Shown here: piece by piece, positions 43,005 through 50,853 of the stretch
Layout: the number at the start of each line of letters is the position of its first letter
Position numbering within the stretch: position 1 is the stretch's first letter
Notes under the pieces: generated by a model
Told to the model about the DNA's origin: nothing
The model's input: the letters and a program-made list of their open reading frames with translations, nothing else
Databases searched by the model: none
Program-made: the position numbers and the translations under genes
Source of the DNA: Clostridium sp. M62/1
Lineage (GTDB): Bacteria; Bacillota; Clostridia; Lachnospirales; Lachnospiraceae
DNA: 64,000 nucleotides
Assembly: GCF_020736365.1 (NCBI RefSeq)
Contig: NZ_CP085988.1
Span: 2,052,001-2,116,000, forward strand
Direction of reading: 5' to 3'

Positions 43005-45176
43005 ATGGCGAAGGCTTTATACATAGCAGAAAAACCGAGCGTTGCCCAGGAATTTGCCAATGCCCTGAAAATTTCCGGGCGGAGATCAGACGGATATATC
43101 GAATCGGAAACGGCAGTTGTGACCTGGTGTGTCGGCCATCTGGTAACCATGAGCTACCCGGAGGAGTACGACATAAAATACAAGAGGTGGAGCCTTAAAA
43201 CTCTGCCGTTTCTGCCGGCAGAGTTTAAGTACCAGGTCATCGACGGGGTAAAGAAGCAGTTTCAGACTGTCAGTACCCTGTTAAATCGGAGCGACATCGA
43301 CACCATCTATGTCTGCACCGACTCCGGGCGGGAGGGAGAGTATATTTACCGCCTGGTGGCTCAGATGGCGGGCGTCCACGGCAAGAAGGAAAAACGTGTC
43401 TGGATTGATTCACAGACAGAGGAGGAGATCCTGAGAGGAATCCGAGAGGCCAAAGAATTGAAGGAATACGATAATCTGGCGGCTTCTGCCTACCTCAGGG
43501 CCAAGGAAGATTACCTGATGGGAATTAATTTTTCCAGAGCCCTGACGCTGAAATACGGGCCATCTATCTCCAGCTTCCTGCGAAGCAAGTGGACCGTTGT
43601 CTCTGTGGGCCGGGTGATGACCTGTGTGCTGGGGATGGTCGTCCGAAGGGAGAGAGAGATTCGAAATTTCGTGAAAACTCCCTTTTACCGCGTGATCGGA
43701 ACCTTCACCCGGGAGTCCATGAAGATCAGCGCGGAGTGGCGGGCTGTCCAGGGCTCACGGTACTTTCAGTCACCGTTTCTCTACAGGGAAAACGGTTTTA
43801 AGGAGAGGGAGAAGGCAGAGGAGCTGATCGCCTGGCTGTCTGCAGAGGGGCCTGTGACGGGAACAGTTTTCTCCGTGGAAAAGAAGAAGGAGACTAAGAA
43901 TCCTCCCCTTCTCTATAACCTGGCGGAGCTGCAGAACGACTGCTCGAAAATGTTCAAGATAAGCCCTGACCAGACACTGAAAATTGTGCAGGAGCTGTAT
44001 GAGAGGAAGCTGGTGACGTATCCGAGAACAGACGCCAGAGTCCTCTCCACAGCGGTGGCGAAGGAGATCGGGAAGAATCTTTCCGGGCTGAAGGGATTTT
44101 CGCCCTGTGCCTCCTTTGCGGCTGAGGTGCTCCAGGGGACGGCCTGGAAGACCATCGCAAAGACCAGGTATGTCAATGACAAACAGATTACAGATCACTA
44201 CGCGATTATCCCCACTGGACAGACAGGGGCGGTGAGAAATCTGCCGTCTCTGAACGCGAAGGTCTATGAGCTGATTGTGAGGAGATTTCTGAGCATCTTT
44301 TATCCGCCTGCCGTGTACCGGAAGTACAGCCTGGAGATTGCCGCGAAAACGGAGCATTTTTTTGCAAACTTCAAGCTCCTGAAGGAACCGGGGTATCTGA
44401 ATGTGGCGGACGTTTCCGGCATCAGAAAAAAGAATGAGAATGCAGAGGGCACAAAAGATACGGCCGGTGCAGCAGGAGAAAGCGGCGGGGAGCAGTCAGC
44501 AGGCGACAGCCGTCAGGAGGAGACGGTGATCGGAGATGAAGCCTTTGCAGCTATGCTGGAAAAGCTGAAAAAGGGCATGACTCTGGACCTTTCCGGGCTG
44601 GCCATAAAGGAGGGGGAAACCTCGCCGCCCAAGCGGTATACCTCCGGTTCCATGATTCTGGCCATGGAGAATGCAGGCCAGCTTATTGAGGATGAGGAGC
44701 TGAGGGCGCAGATCAAGGGAAGCGGAATCGGAACCAGCGCCACCAGGGCGGAGATCCTGAAAAAGCTCATGAGCATCAGCTATCTGTCTCTGAATCCGAA
44801 AACACAGGTGATTACGCCTACCCTCCTTGGAGAGCTGATCTATGAGGTGGTCAATGCTTCCATCCGCCAGCTTCTGAACCCGGAGCTGACAGCCAGCTGG
44901 GAGAAGGGGCTGACCTATGTTGCGGAGGGAAGCATCACAGAAAAGGAGTACATGGAAAAGCTGGAGCGCTTTGTGGCCGGCCGCACCTATGGGGCAGTCC
45001 ACACGGCCAACCAGGCAGGCTTAAGGCGCCAGTTCGAGCTGGCGGCAGCAAGCTACAAAGGTGCTGAAAAGCTCCCTGGAAAGGGAGCCGCCAGTGCGGA
45101 GAAAGCCGGAAAAAATGTGAAAAATAGCAGAAAAAAGAGTGCAAAGACAGGAGGAACCATCAATGAAAAAAACTGA
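43005..45176 (+). CDS. topB: DNA topoisomerase III
   Basis: 723 aa, type IA. TOPRIM: ALYIAEKPSVAQEFANAL and YVCTDSGREGEYIYRLV. The catalytic tyrosine lies in RKLVTYPRTDARVL near residue 340. A low-complexity insert (GTKDTAGAAGESGGEQSAGD) lies near residue 500. The C-terminus is a basic K/S-rich tail without zinc fingers. The class relaxes negatively supercoiled DNA and resolves linked molecules. ATG at 43005 is chosen as the protein then starts MAKALYIAEKPS; the frame is open to 42960. Its end overlaps the next gene by 14 bases. Confidence 0.92.
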   Translation: MAKALYIAEKPSVAQEFANALKISGRRSDGYIESETAVVTWCVGHLVTMSYPEEYDIKYKRWSLKTLPFLPAEFKYQVIDGVKKQFQTVSTLLNRSDIDTIYVCTDSGREGEYIYRLVAQMAGVHGKKEKRVWIDSQTEEEILRGIREAKELKEYDNLAASAYLRAKEDYLMGINFSRALTLKYGPSISSFLRSKWTVVSVGRVMTCVLGMVVRREREIRNFVKTPFYRVIGTFTRESMKISAEWRAVQGSRYFQSPFLYRENGFKEREKAEELIAWLSAEGPVTGTVFSVEKKKETKNPPLLYNLAELQNDCSKMFKISPDQTLKIVQELYERKLVTYPRTDARVLSTAVAKEIGKNLSGLKGFSPCASFAAEVLQGTAWKTIAKTRYVNDKQITDHYAIIPTGQTGAVRNLPSLNAKVYELIVRRFLSIFYPPAVYRKYSLEIAAKTEHFFANFKLLKEPGYLNVADVSGIRKKNENAEGTKDTAGAAGESGGEQSAGDSRQEETVIGDEAFAAMLEKLKKGMTLDLSGLAIKEGETSPPKRYTSGSMILAMENAGQLIEDEELRAQIKGSGIGTSATRAEILKKLMSISYLSLNPKTQVITPTLLGELIYEVVNASIRQLLNPELTASWEKGLTYVAEGSITEKEYMEKLERFVAGRTYGAVHTANQAGLRRQFELAAASYKGAEKLPGKGAASAEKAGKNVKNSRKKSAKTGGTINEKN

Positions 45177-45840
45177 GATGACAATACAGAACCTTTACGA
45201 TCTGACCCATACAATGGCAGCCCGGTACCTTTCAGGTTTTACATATCCCTGGGAGGCTCTGGCAGGGCTGGAAGAATTCTTAAAAGAACTTGGGAACACG
45301 CTTCCGGAGGAGGAGTTCGAGAAGAGGGGAGAGAATATCTGGATTCATAAAGAGGCCAAGGTTGCCCCTACCGCCTTTTTAAACGGCCCTCTGATCGTAT
45401 GCAGGGGAGCTGAGATCCGCCACTGCGCCTTTGTGCGGGGAAGCGCTCTGGTGGGAGAGGGAGCTGTGGTGGGAAATTCCACAGAGTTAAAAAATGTCAT
45501 CCTCTTTGACAAGGTGCAGGTTCCCCACTACAACTATGTGGGAGACTCCATCCTGGGCTACAAATCCCACATGGGCGCCGGTTCCATTACCTCCAATGTG
45601 AAATCCGATAAGCTTCTGGTGAAAATCCATGCTGAGGACGGAGAGATTGAGACGGGAAGAAAAAAAGTCGGAGCCATGTTAGGCGATCAGGTAGAGGTGG
45701 GCTGCGGCTCTGTGTTAAATCCCGGCACGGTAATCGGCAGAGAGTCCAATATTTACCCGCTCTCCAGCGTGCGCGGCTGCGTAAATGCCAGATCCATCTA
45801 CAAGAGACAGGGAGAAGTGGCAGAAAAGAGGGAGCAGTAA
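45163..45840 (+). CDS. Left-handed beta-helix (hexapeptide repeat) protein, GlmU C-terminal-like
   Basis: 225 aa. An N-terminal helical part (IQNLYDLTHTMAARYLSGFT) leads into hexapeptide repeats from about residue 65 (KVAPTAFLNGPLIVCRGAEI, GSALVGEGAVVGNSTELKNV, GSVLNPGTVIGRESNIYPLS). HYNYVGDSILG and MGAGSITSNVKSD are close to the acetyltransferase domain of GlmU. No pyrophosphorylase domain is present, so it is probably a stand-alone acyltransferase or sugar-nucleotide protein; the substrate is open. ATG at 45163 follows CAGGAGG. It is co-transcribed with topB. Confidence 0.85.
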   Translation: MKKTEMTIQNLYDLTHTMAARYLSGFTYPWEALAGLEEFLKELGNTLPEEEFEKRGENIWIHKEAKVAPTAFLNGPLIVCRGAEIRHCAFVRGSALVGEGAVVGNSTELKNVILFDKVQVPHYNYVGDSILGYKSHMGAGSITSNVKSDKLLVKIHAEDGEIETGRKKVGAMLGDQVEVGCGSVLNPGTVIGRESNIYPLSSVRGCVNARSIYKRQGEVAEKREQ

Positions 45841-45873
45841 GCAAAGAGACAAAAAGCAAAGCAGGCAGAAAGT

Positions 45874-45945
45874 AAAGCAGACAGAAACCAGAAAGAACGG
45901 CAGAGGTGCGTTCCCCTGCCGTTCTTTCTGGTTTCTGTCTGTTTT
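45874..45945. terminator. Very long bidirectional terminator between the hexapeptide gene and upp
   Basis: CAGACAGAAACCAGAAAGAA and following bases (45878-45903) pair perfectly over 26 bp with 45916-45941. The stem extends to about 30 bp with AAAG/TTTT at the base, around a 12-base loop. It serves both convergent genes. Confidence 0.85.
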
Positions 45946-45954
45946 GCTGTTTCT

Positions 45955-46584
45955 CTATTTTGTTCCGAAAATCCGGTCGCCTGCATCTCCCAGTCCCGGA
46001 CAGATGTAGGCATTTTCATTCAGGCAGCGATCCACATGGCCCACATAGATCTGAACATCAGGATGGGCTTCGTGCAGGCGCTTTAAGCCCTCAGGGGCGG
46101 CGATAATGGCCATAAATTTAATGCTCTTTCCGCCGTGCTGCTTGATAAAATCCACAGCCTCCACCGCAGAGCCTCCCGTGGCCAGCATCGGATCGGTAAC
46201 CACGATGATTCTCTGGTCAATGGGGTCTGGAAGCTTACAGTAGTACTCGTGAGGCTCGTGGGTAACCTCATCGCGGTAAAGGCCGATGTGTCCCACCTTG
46301 GCGGAGGGAACGAGGGCCAGAATGCCGTTTACCATTCCAAGGCCGGCCCTAAGAATGGGGACAATGGCCAGCTTCTTGCCGGCCAGCATGGGAGTCATGC
46401 ATTTCTCAATCGGTGTCTCCACCTCCACATCCTCGAGAGGCAGATCCCGGAGAGCCTCGTAGCCCATGAGCATGGCAATCTCCTCAATGAGAGAGCGGAA
46501 CTCGTTCGTTCCTGTGTCTTTGTTTCTTAATATGGAAATCTTGTGCTGGATCAGAGGGTGATCAAAAATTGTAACATTTTCCAT
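45955..46584 (-). CDS. upp: Uracil phosphoribosyltransferase
   Basis: 209 aa, the usual length. It makes UMP from uracil and PRPP. Family features: [20 protein letters not shown], the RNKDTG/EFRSL region, [11 protein letters not shown], and the PRPP loop [18 protein letters not shown], ending in [25 protein letters not shown] precedes the ATG on the minus strand. It is convergent with topB and its partner. Confidence 0.96.
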   Translation of the reverse strand: MENVTIFDHPLIQHKISILRNKDTGTNEFRSLIEEIAMLMGYEALRDLPLEDVEVETPIEKCMTPMLAGKKLAIVPILRAGLGMVNGILALVPSAKVGHIGLYRDEVTHEPHEYYCKLPDPIDQRIIVVTDPMLATGGSAVEAVDFIKQHGGKSIKFMAIIAAPEGLKRLHEAHPDVQIYVGHVDRCLNENAYICPGLGDAGDRIFGTK

Positions 46585-46652
46585 GGATGATATCTCCTTT
46601 TTATAATATTCGCTTATAATGCATGGCCGGAAGAATTTTCTGAGCTGCCCTC

Positions 46653-47465
46653 CTATTTGTTGTCCGGGCTGTACTTAATCAAGGCATAACTGCCCAGCTC
46701 CTGGCTGACAGGTACGGCCACAAAGATAACGCCCTGGCGCTCGAAGCTCCAGTATTCAGGATATGCATCGCTGTCTGAAAAATCCGCAGATGAGAGCTTT
46801 TTATAATAGTAGTCGGTATCTCTTCCCTCTCCGTTTATGTAGGCCCTGACGGCGGCCTCATCCCCCTGAGGCGCCTCGGCAAAGCTGTATTCCCCGGAGG
46901 CCAGATAGCCTGCGATGGTATAGGCGTCTGCATAGTCGGACAGCTGCAGGCTGGAACCGTTTTCCAGATCCACAGTATTGGTATAGAAGATCCGCTCCGT
47001 GCCCTCTGAGGATTTAAGAGTTCCCTTGTAGGACACCACAAGGCGCTTTAAGTTAGAAGATTCCACGGTAGCCTTTACATCCAGGGTGCTGCCTTCCTTT
47101 GGAAGGCCCTTGGCCTTTGCCACAGCAATGGCGTTTGTGCGGAGCATTTCGTTAATTTTCTTTTCCAGTTCGCTGTCAGACAGATTCGAGAGGGCGGGAT
47201 ACTGGATAGACACGCCTCCCTCCGAATAGGTTTCCATGGAAGTGGTGACAGAATATTTGCTTCCGGAAGATTCAGACTCCTTTGTGTCCTTGTCGGTGGT
47301 CAGATCAAGGGTGCCTCCCTCTGTTGGTGTATCAGTTTCATTTTCCTGAATTTCTGCCGCTTCCGTGGTGTGCAGGCTGGAGAGATCAATAGTCTCCTTT
47401 TTTTTGCAGCCGGTGACTGCAACAGCGAGCAGAAGGGCTGCAAGGAAAAGATGTTTTCTTCGCAT
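46653..47465 (-). CDS. Lipoprotein with DUF3298/RsiV-like domain
   Basis: 270 aa. The signal [20 protein letters not shown] ends in a lipobox cysteine at about residue 19. A Thr/Glu-rich linker (about 20-70) leads into a DUF3298-like domain: [20 protein letters not shown], a [10 protein letters not shown] helix, [20 protein letters not shown], and [20 protein letters not shown]. Such domains occur in anti-sigma and spore or wall proteins; no partner gene is near. ATG at 47465 has AAAGGAGGAACC before it. The frame stays open upstream to 47672 through a hairpin-rich leader, which is not taken as coding. Confidence 0.82.
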   Translation of the reverse strand: MRRKHLFLAALLLAVAVTGCKKKETIDLSSLHTTEAAEIQENETDTPTEGGTLDLTTDKDTKESESSGSKYSVTTSMETYSEGGVSIQYPALSNLSDSELEKKINEMLRTNAIAVAKAKGLPKEGSTLDVKATVESSNLKRLVVSYKGTLKSSEGTERIFYTNTVDLENGSSLQLSDYADAYTIAGYLASGEYSFAEAPQGDEAAVRAYINGEGRDTDYYYKKLSSADFSDSDAYPEYWSFERQGVIFVAVPVSQELGSYALIKYSPDNK

Positions 47466-47750
47466 AGTGGTTCCTCCTTTTTGGCGGCGGAAAGCTGCCT
47501 GTTTCGCATTTCTGCAAGGTTCTTTTTGGCGGTCATTACAGCATATCCTTTGGATATGCATCTCTCCGAGGGATGTGCACTCGCCGCAGCGGTGTTTTGG
47601 CTCCCTTTGGTCGCCGGCGGCTCGGCGCAGGTATAATGACCTCTCTGCGGTCATTATACAATATTTTGTCATGAAATGTCAGATATTTTCTATTAATAAT
47701 TCTTAACTTTTTATAAGCAAGGCTTCTAAAAACACTTCAGATTTTATAAC

Positions 47751-47779
47751 TGGCAATAAAAAGTGGGATGGTATATAAT
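47751..47779 (+). promoter_or_regulatory. Promoter of the IMP synthesis pair
   Basis: TGGCAA (47751-47756), 17-base spacer, TATAAT (47774-47779), 44 bases before the start codon. No PurR box or riboswitch is obvious. Confidence 0.6.
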
Positions 47780-47823
47780 AAGGACAGAAACTTTAGAAAT
47801 TACCGCAAAGGGAGGATGAAAAG

Positions 47824-48549
47824 GTGAACAAGATCTCACTTTCTGAAGAACTCAAAAATAATGCTTATCCGGGACGGGGAATCGTGATTGGAAGAAGCGC
47901 TGACGGCACAAAGGCAGTGGCCGCCTATTTTATTATGGGAAGAAGTGAAAACAGCAGAAACCGCGTGTTCGTGGAGGACGGGGAGGGAATCCGCACCCAG
48001 GCATTCGATCCGTCCAAGCTGACGGATCCGAGCCTGATCATTTATGCTCCCGTGCGTGTGCTGGGCAACAAGACCATTGTCACAAACGGGGATCAGACAG
48101 ACACCATCTATGAGGGAATGGATCGCCAGCTCACCTTTGAGCAGTCCTTAAGGAGCCGGGAGTTTGAGCCGGATGGGCCGAATTACACTCCCCGTATATC
48201 TGGAATCATGCACATTGAGAACGGACACTACAATTTTGCCATGTCTATTTTAAAGAGTGACAATGGATGTCCGGACTCCTGCCTGCGGTATACCTTTGCC
48301 TATGAGAATCCTCTTCCGGGAGAGGGAAGGTTTATCCACACCTACATGCACGACGGAAATCCGCTCCCGAGCTTTGAGGGAGAGCCAAAGCCTGTGGAGA
48401 TCCCGGATGATATGGACGCCTTTGCCGATATGCTCTGGGAGAGCTTAAATGAGGACAACAAGGTATCCCTGTTTGTCCGCTACATCGACATTGCCACAGG
48501 CGAGAAGAGAAGCAGAATTATCAATAAGAACGGAAATGCAAACGAATAG
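47824..48549 (+). CDS. purO: IMP cyclohydrolase, archaeal PurO-like
   Basis: 241 aa. The beginning NAYPGRGIVIGRSADGTKAV and AAYFIMGRSENSRNRVF are the signature of the PurO-type IMP cyclohydrolase family (COG3363). This family closes FAICAR to IMP and is unrelated to the PurH N-terminal domain. The other half of the PurH job lies 18 bases downstream on a separate gene. The start is GTG at 47824, following GGGAGG. Function is by family; activity in bacteria is an inference. Confidence 0.87.
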   Translation: MNKISLSEELKNNAYPGRGIVIGRSADGTKAVAAYFIMGRSENSRNRVFVEDGEGIRTQAFDPSKLTDPSLIIYAPVRVLGNKTIVTNGDQTDTIYEGMDRQLTFEQSLRSREFEPDGPNYTPRISGIMHIENGHYNFAMSILKSDNGCPDSCLRYTFAYENPLPGEGRFIHTYMHDGNPLPSFEGEPKPVEIPDDMDAFADMLWESLNEDNKVSLFVRYIDIATGEKRSRIINKNGNANE

Positions 48550-48567
48550 AGAAAAGAGGCGGACAAT

Positions 48568-49746
48568 ATGAACGAATTAGAGTTAAAGTATGGCTGCAAT
48601 CCGAACCAGAAGCCATCCAGAATCTTTATGGAGAACGGCGGCGAGCTTCCTATCAGAGTGCTCAGCGGCAGACCGGGCTATATCAATTTCCTGGATGCCT
48701 TTAACGGCTGGCAGCTGGTCAGAGAGTTAAAGAAGGCTACAGGGCTTCCGGCAGCCACATCCTTCAAACATGTATCCCCAGCAGGAGCGGCAGTGGGCCT
48801 TCCCATGGATGAGACCCTGAGAAAGATTTACTGGGTGGACGATATGGGAGAGCTTTCCCCTCTTGCCTGCGCTTATGCAAGAGCCAGAGGAGCTGACCGT
48901 ATGTCCTCCTTCGGCGACTTTATCTCCCTGTCAGATGTCTGCGATGGGGACACGGCAAGACTGATTAAGCGTGAGGTATCTGACGGCGTTATCGCTCCTG
49001 GCTACACGGAGGAGGCGCTTGAGATCTTAAAGTCCAAGAAAAACGGAAATTATAATGTAATCGAGATCGATCCGGAATATGAGCCGGAGCAGATTGAGAG
49101 AAAGCAGGTGTTCGGCATCACCTTCGAGCAGGGCAGAAATGAGCTGGACATCAATAAAGAGATGTTCTCAAACATTGTGACAGAGAACAAGGACCTTCCC
49201 GACAGTGCCAGAATCGATATGATGGTGGCAATGATCACCCTGAAATACACCCAGTCCAATTCCGTCTGCTATGTGAAGGACGGACAGGCTATCGGAATCG
49301 GGGCAGGGCAGCAGTCCAGGGTACACTGTACCCGTCTGGCAGGCCAGAAGGCAGACAACTGGTTCCTCCGTCAGGCTCCCCAGGTTCTGAACCTCTCGTT
49401 TGTAGATGGAATCAAGAGGGCCGACAGGGACAATGCCATTGATGTCTATATCGGAGAGGAATATATGGATGTGCTGGCTGAGGGGGCATGGCAGAAGATC
49501 TTTAAGGAAAAGCCTCCGGTATTCACCAGAGAGGAGAAGCGTGCATGGCTTGACAAAATGCAGGGCGTGACCCTGGGCTCCGATGCCTTCTTCCCCTTCG
49601 GCGACAATATTGAGAGAGCTTACAAGAGCGGCGTAAAGTACATTGCCCAGCCGGGCGGCTCTGTGCGGGATGACAATGTGATTGATACCTGCAATAAGTA
49701 CGGCATGGTGATGGCCTTTACAGGCATCCGTCTGTTCCACCATTAG
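48568..49746 (+). CDS. Stand-alone AICAR formyltransferase (PurH C-terminal type)
   Basis: 392 aa. LKYGCNPNQKPSRIF, FLDAFNGWQLVRELKKATG, AATSFKHVSPAGAAVG, YARARGADRMSSFGDFI, SVCYVKDGQAIGIGAGQQSR and DAFFPFGDNIERAYKSGVKY are motifs of the AICAR transformylase half of PurH. The N-terminal IMP cyclohydrolase half is missing. It transfers a formyl group from 10-formyl-THF to AICAR, and the PurO-like neighbour completes IMP. A terminator follows at 49785. Confidence 0.93.
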   Translation: MNELELKYGCNPNQKPSRIFMENGGELPIRVLSGRPGYINFLDAFNGWQLVRELKKATGLPAATSFKHVSPAGAAVGLPMDETLRKIYWVDDMGELSPLACAYARARGADRMSSFGDFISLSDVCDGDTARLIKREVSDGVIAPGYTEEALEILKSKKNGNYNVIEIDPEYEPEQIERKQVFGITFEQGRNELDINKEMFSNIVTENKDLPDSARIDMMVAMITLKYTQSNSVCYVKDGQAIGIGAGQQSRVHCTRLAGQKADNWFLRQAPQVLNLSFVDGIKRADRDNAIDVYIGEEYMDVLAEGAWQKIFKEKPPVFTREEKRAWLDKMQGVTLGSDAFFPFGDNIERAYKSGVKYIAQPGGSVRDDNVIDTCNKYGMVMAFTGIRLFHH

Positions 49747-49784
49747 GGAGGAAAAATCTAAATTCTGTTCTATATCAGAGCGGC

Positions 49785-49824
49785 GCAGCCCGGAAGGAAT
49801 GGCTATTTGCTTCCGGGCTGCTTT
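49785..49824 (+). terminator. Terminator after the AICAR formyltransferase gene
   Basis: GCAGCCCGGAAG (49785-49796) pairs perfectly with CTTCCGGGCTGC (49810-49821), then TTT. Confidence 0.8.
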
Positions 49825-49890
49825 CTGTCTGATGGAGTAGAGAAGACGAGCATAAAAATATACAAATTAATGCAAAAATTAAAAAAACGG

Positions 49891-49919
49891 TTGCAATGAA
49901 TTACATTTTTTGCTAAAAT
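49891..49919 (+). promoter_or_regulatory. Promoter of tRNA-Leu
   Basis: TTGCAA (49891-49896), 17-base spacer, TAAAAT (49914-49919), ending 18 bases before the tRNA gene. Confidence 0.75.
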
Positions 49920-49937
49920 GATGATGTCTACGAGCGG

Positions 49938-50020
49938 GCCGGCTTGTCGGAATGGCAGACGAGGAGGACTCAAAATCCTTTGGTGGCAACACCGTGTGGG
50001 TTCAAGTCCCACAGCCGGCA
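49938..50020 (+). tRNA. tRNA-Leu (anticodon CAA)
   Basis: 83 bases. Acceptor GCCGGCT/AGCCGGC with discriminator A, anticodon loop CTCAAAA giving CAA, a long variable arm (TGGTGGCAACACC) typical of leucine tRNAs, and T-arm GGGTTCAAGTCCC. CCA is not encoded. Confidence 0.95.
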
Positions 50021-50037
50021 CTCCTTGGCAGGGGCAG

Positions 50038-50077
50038 GAGCGTTTGTCTTCTTTTTGAGAAGGCAGGCGCTCTTTCT
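50038..50077 (+). terminator. Terminator of tRNA-Leu
   Basis: GAGCGTTTGTCTTCT (50038-50052) pairs with AGAAGGCAGGCGCTC (50058-50072) with some G-T pairs, followed by TTTCTATTTT. The DNA from 50078 to 50475 shows no gene apart from a possible upstream extension of the next one. Confidence 0.75.
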
Positions 50078-50475
50078 ATTTTCACCTGTCTGCGTTCCCC
50101 TTTTTAACCTATGCGCCCATCTGTTTTTCTTTTTATACGGTACTGCCGTTTGATTTGACAGAGTGTACGTCTTATATCCCAGAAAATCCAATGCTTTATA
50201 ATATTTGTTTAAGGAATGTACTGCAGAATCTGGCATGTGGAATGTTTTCCCTCCTCTGTGCTCATGCTAAAGAGTATCAGATAAAAAAGGAGACATAGGC
50301 CATGAAAAACAGAATTCGGGAAAGAGGTGCAGCCCATATTTGTCAAACTGAAAAAGGTTCCCTTGAAAAAGAGGGCTTCTTATTGTATGATAAGAAAAGA
50401 TTTTTATGGGCTGCAGGGCTTTTCAGAGCGGAAAGCGGCAGATTTGTAAAAAAGGGCAGAAAAAGGAGGAGGCAT

Positions 50476-50811
50476 ATGACCTGTCAGGAGGCAGAGCGTC
50501 TGGTGACGCCGTATATCAGGGACGAACTGTCCGGCGATGAGTTGGAGGCGTTTTTAAACCATATTGATGAATGCCCCAACTGCCGGGAGGAGCTGGAAAT
50601 ATACTTTATGGTAGATGTGGGCCTTAAGCAGCTTGACAATGGCTCGGGAACCTACGATATTGCGGGAGATCTGGAACGGAAAATAGAGGATTCCTATATG
50701 AAGGTCAGTCATATGTGGATGTTCCGCGTTTTCAGGTATGCGGTCAATACGCTGAGTGTCATGGCCATGGCGGTAATGGTGCTTCTGCAGTTTCGGATCT
50801 GGTTCTTTTAA
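50476..50811 (+). CDS. Anti-sigma-factor-like zinc-finger membrane protein (zf-HC2)
   Basis: 111 aa. TCQEAERLVTPYIRDELSGD and FLNHIDECPNCREELEIYF form the HxxxCxxC zinc finger of anti-sigma proteins. One membrane segment closes the protein (VNTLSVMAMAVMVLLQFRIW). No sigma gene is next to it, so a role as anti-sigma factor is not shown. ATG at 50476 follows AAAGGAGGAGG. An in-frame ATG at 50302 also has a good ribosome site (AAAAAGGAGA); it would add 58 mostly basic residues that do not belong to the family. Confidence 0.78.
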   Translation: MTCQEAERLVTPYIRDELSGDELEAFLNHIDECPNCREELEIYFMVDVGLKQLDNGSGTYDIAGDLERKIEDSYMKVSHMWMFRVFRYAVNTLSVMAMAVMVLLQFRIWFF

Positions 50812-50853
50812 TCAGGGACAGAAAGGCTTAAATTCAATCAGGGAGAGAAAAGC

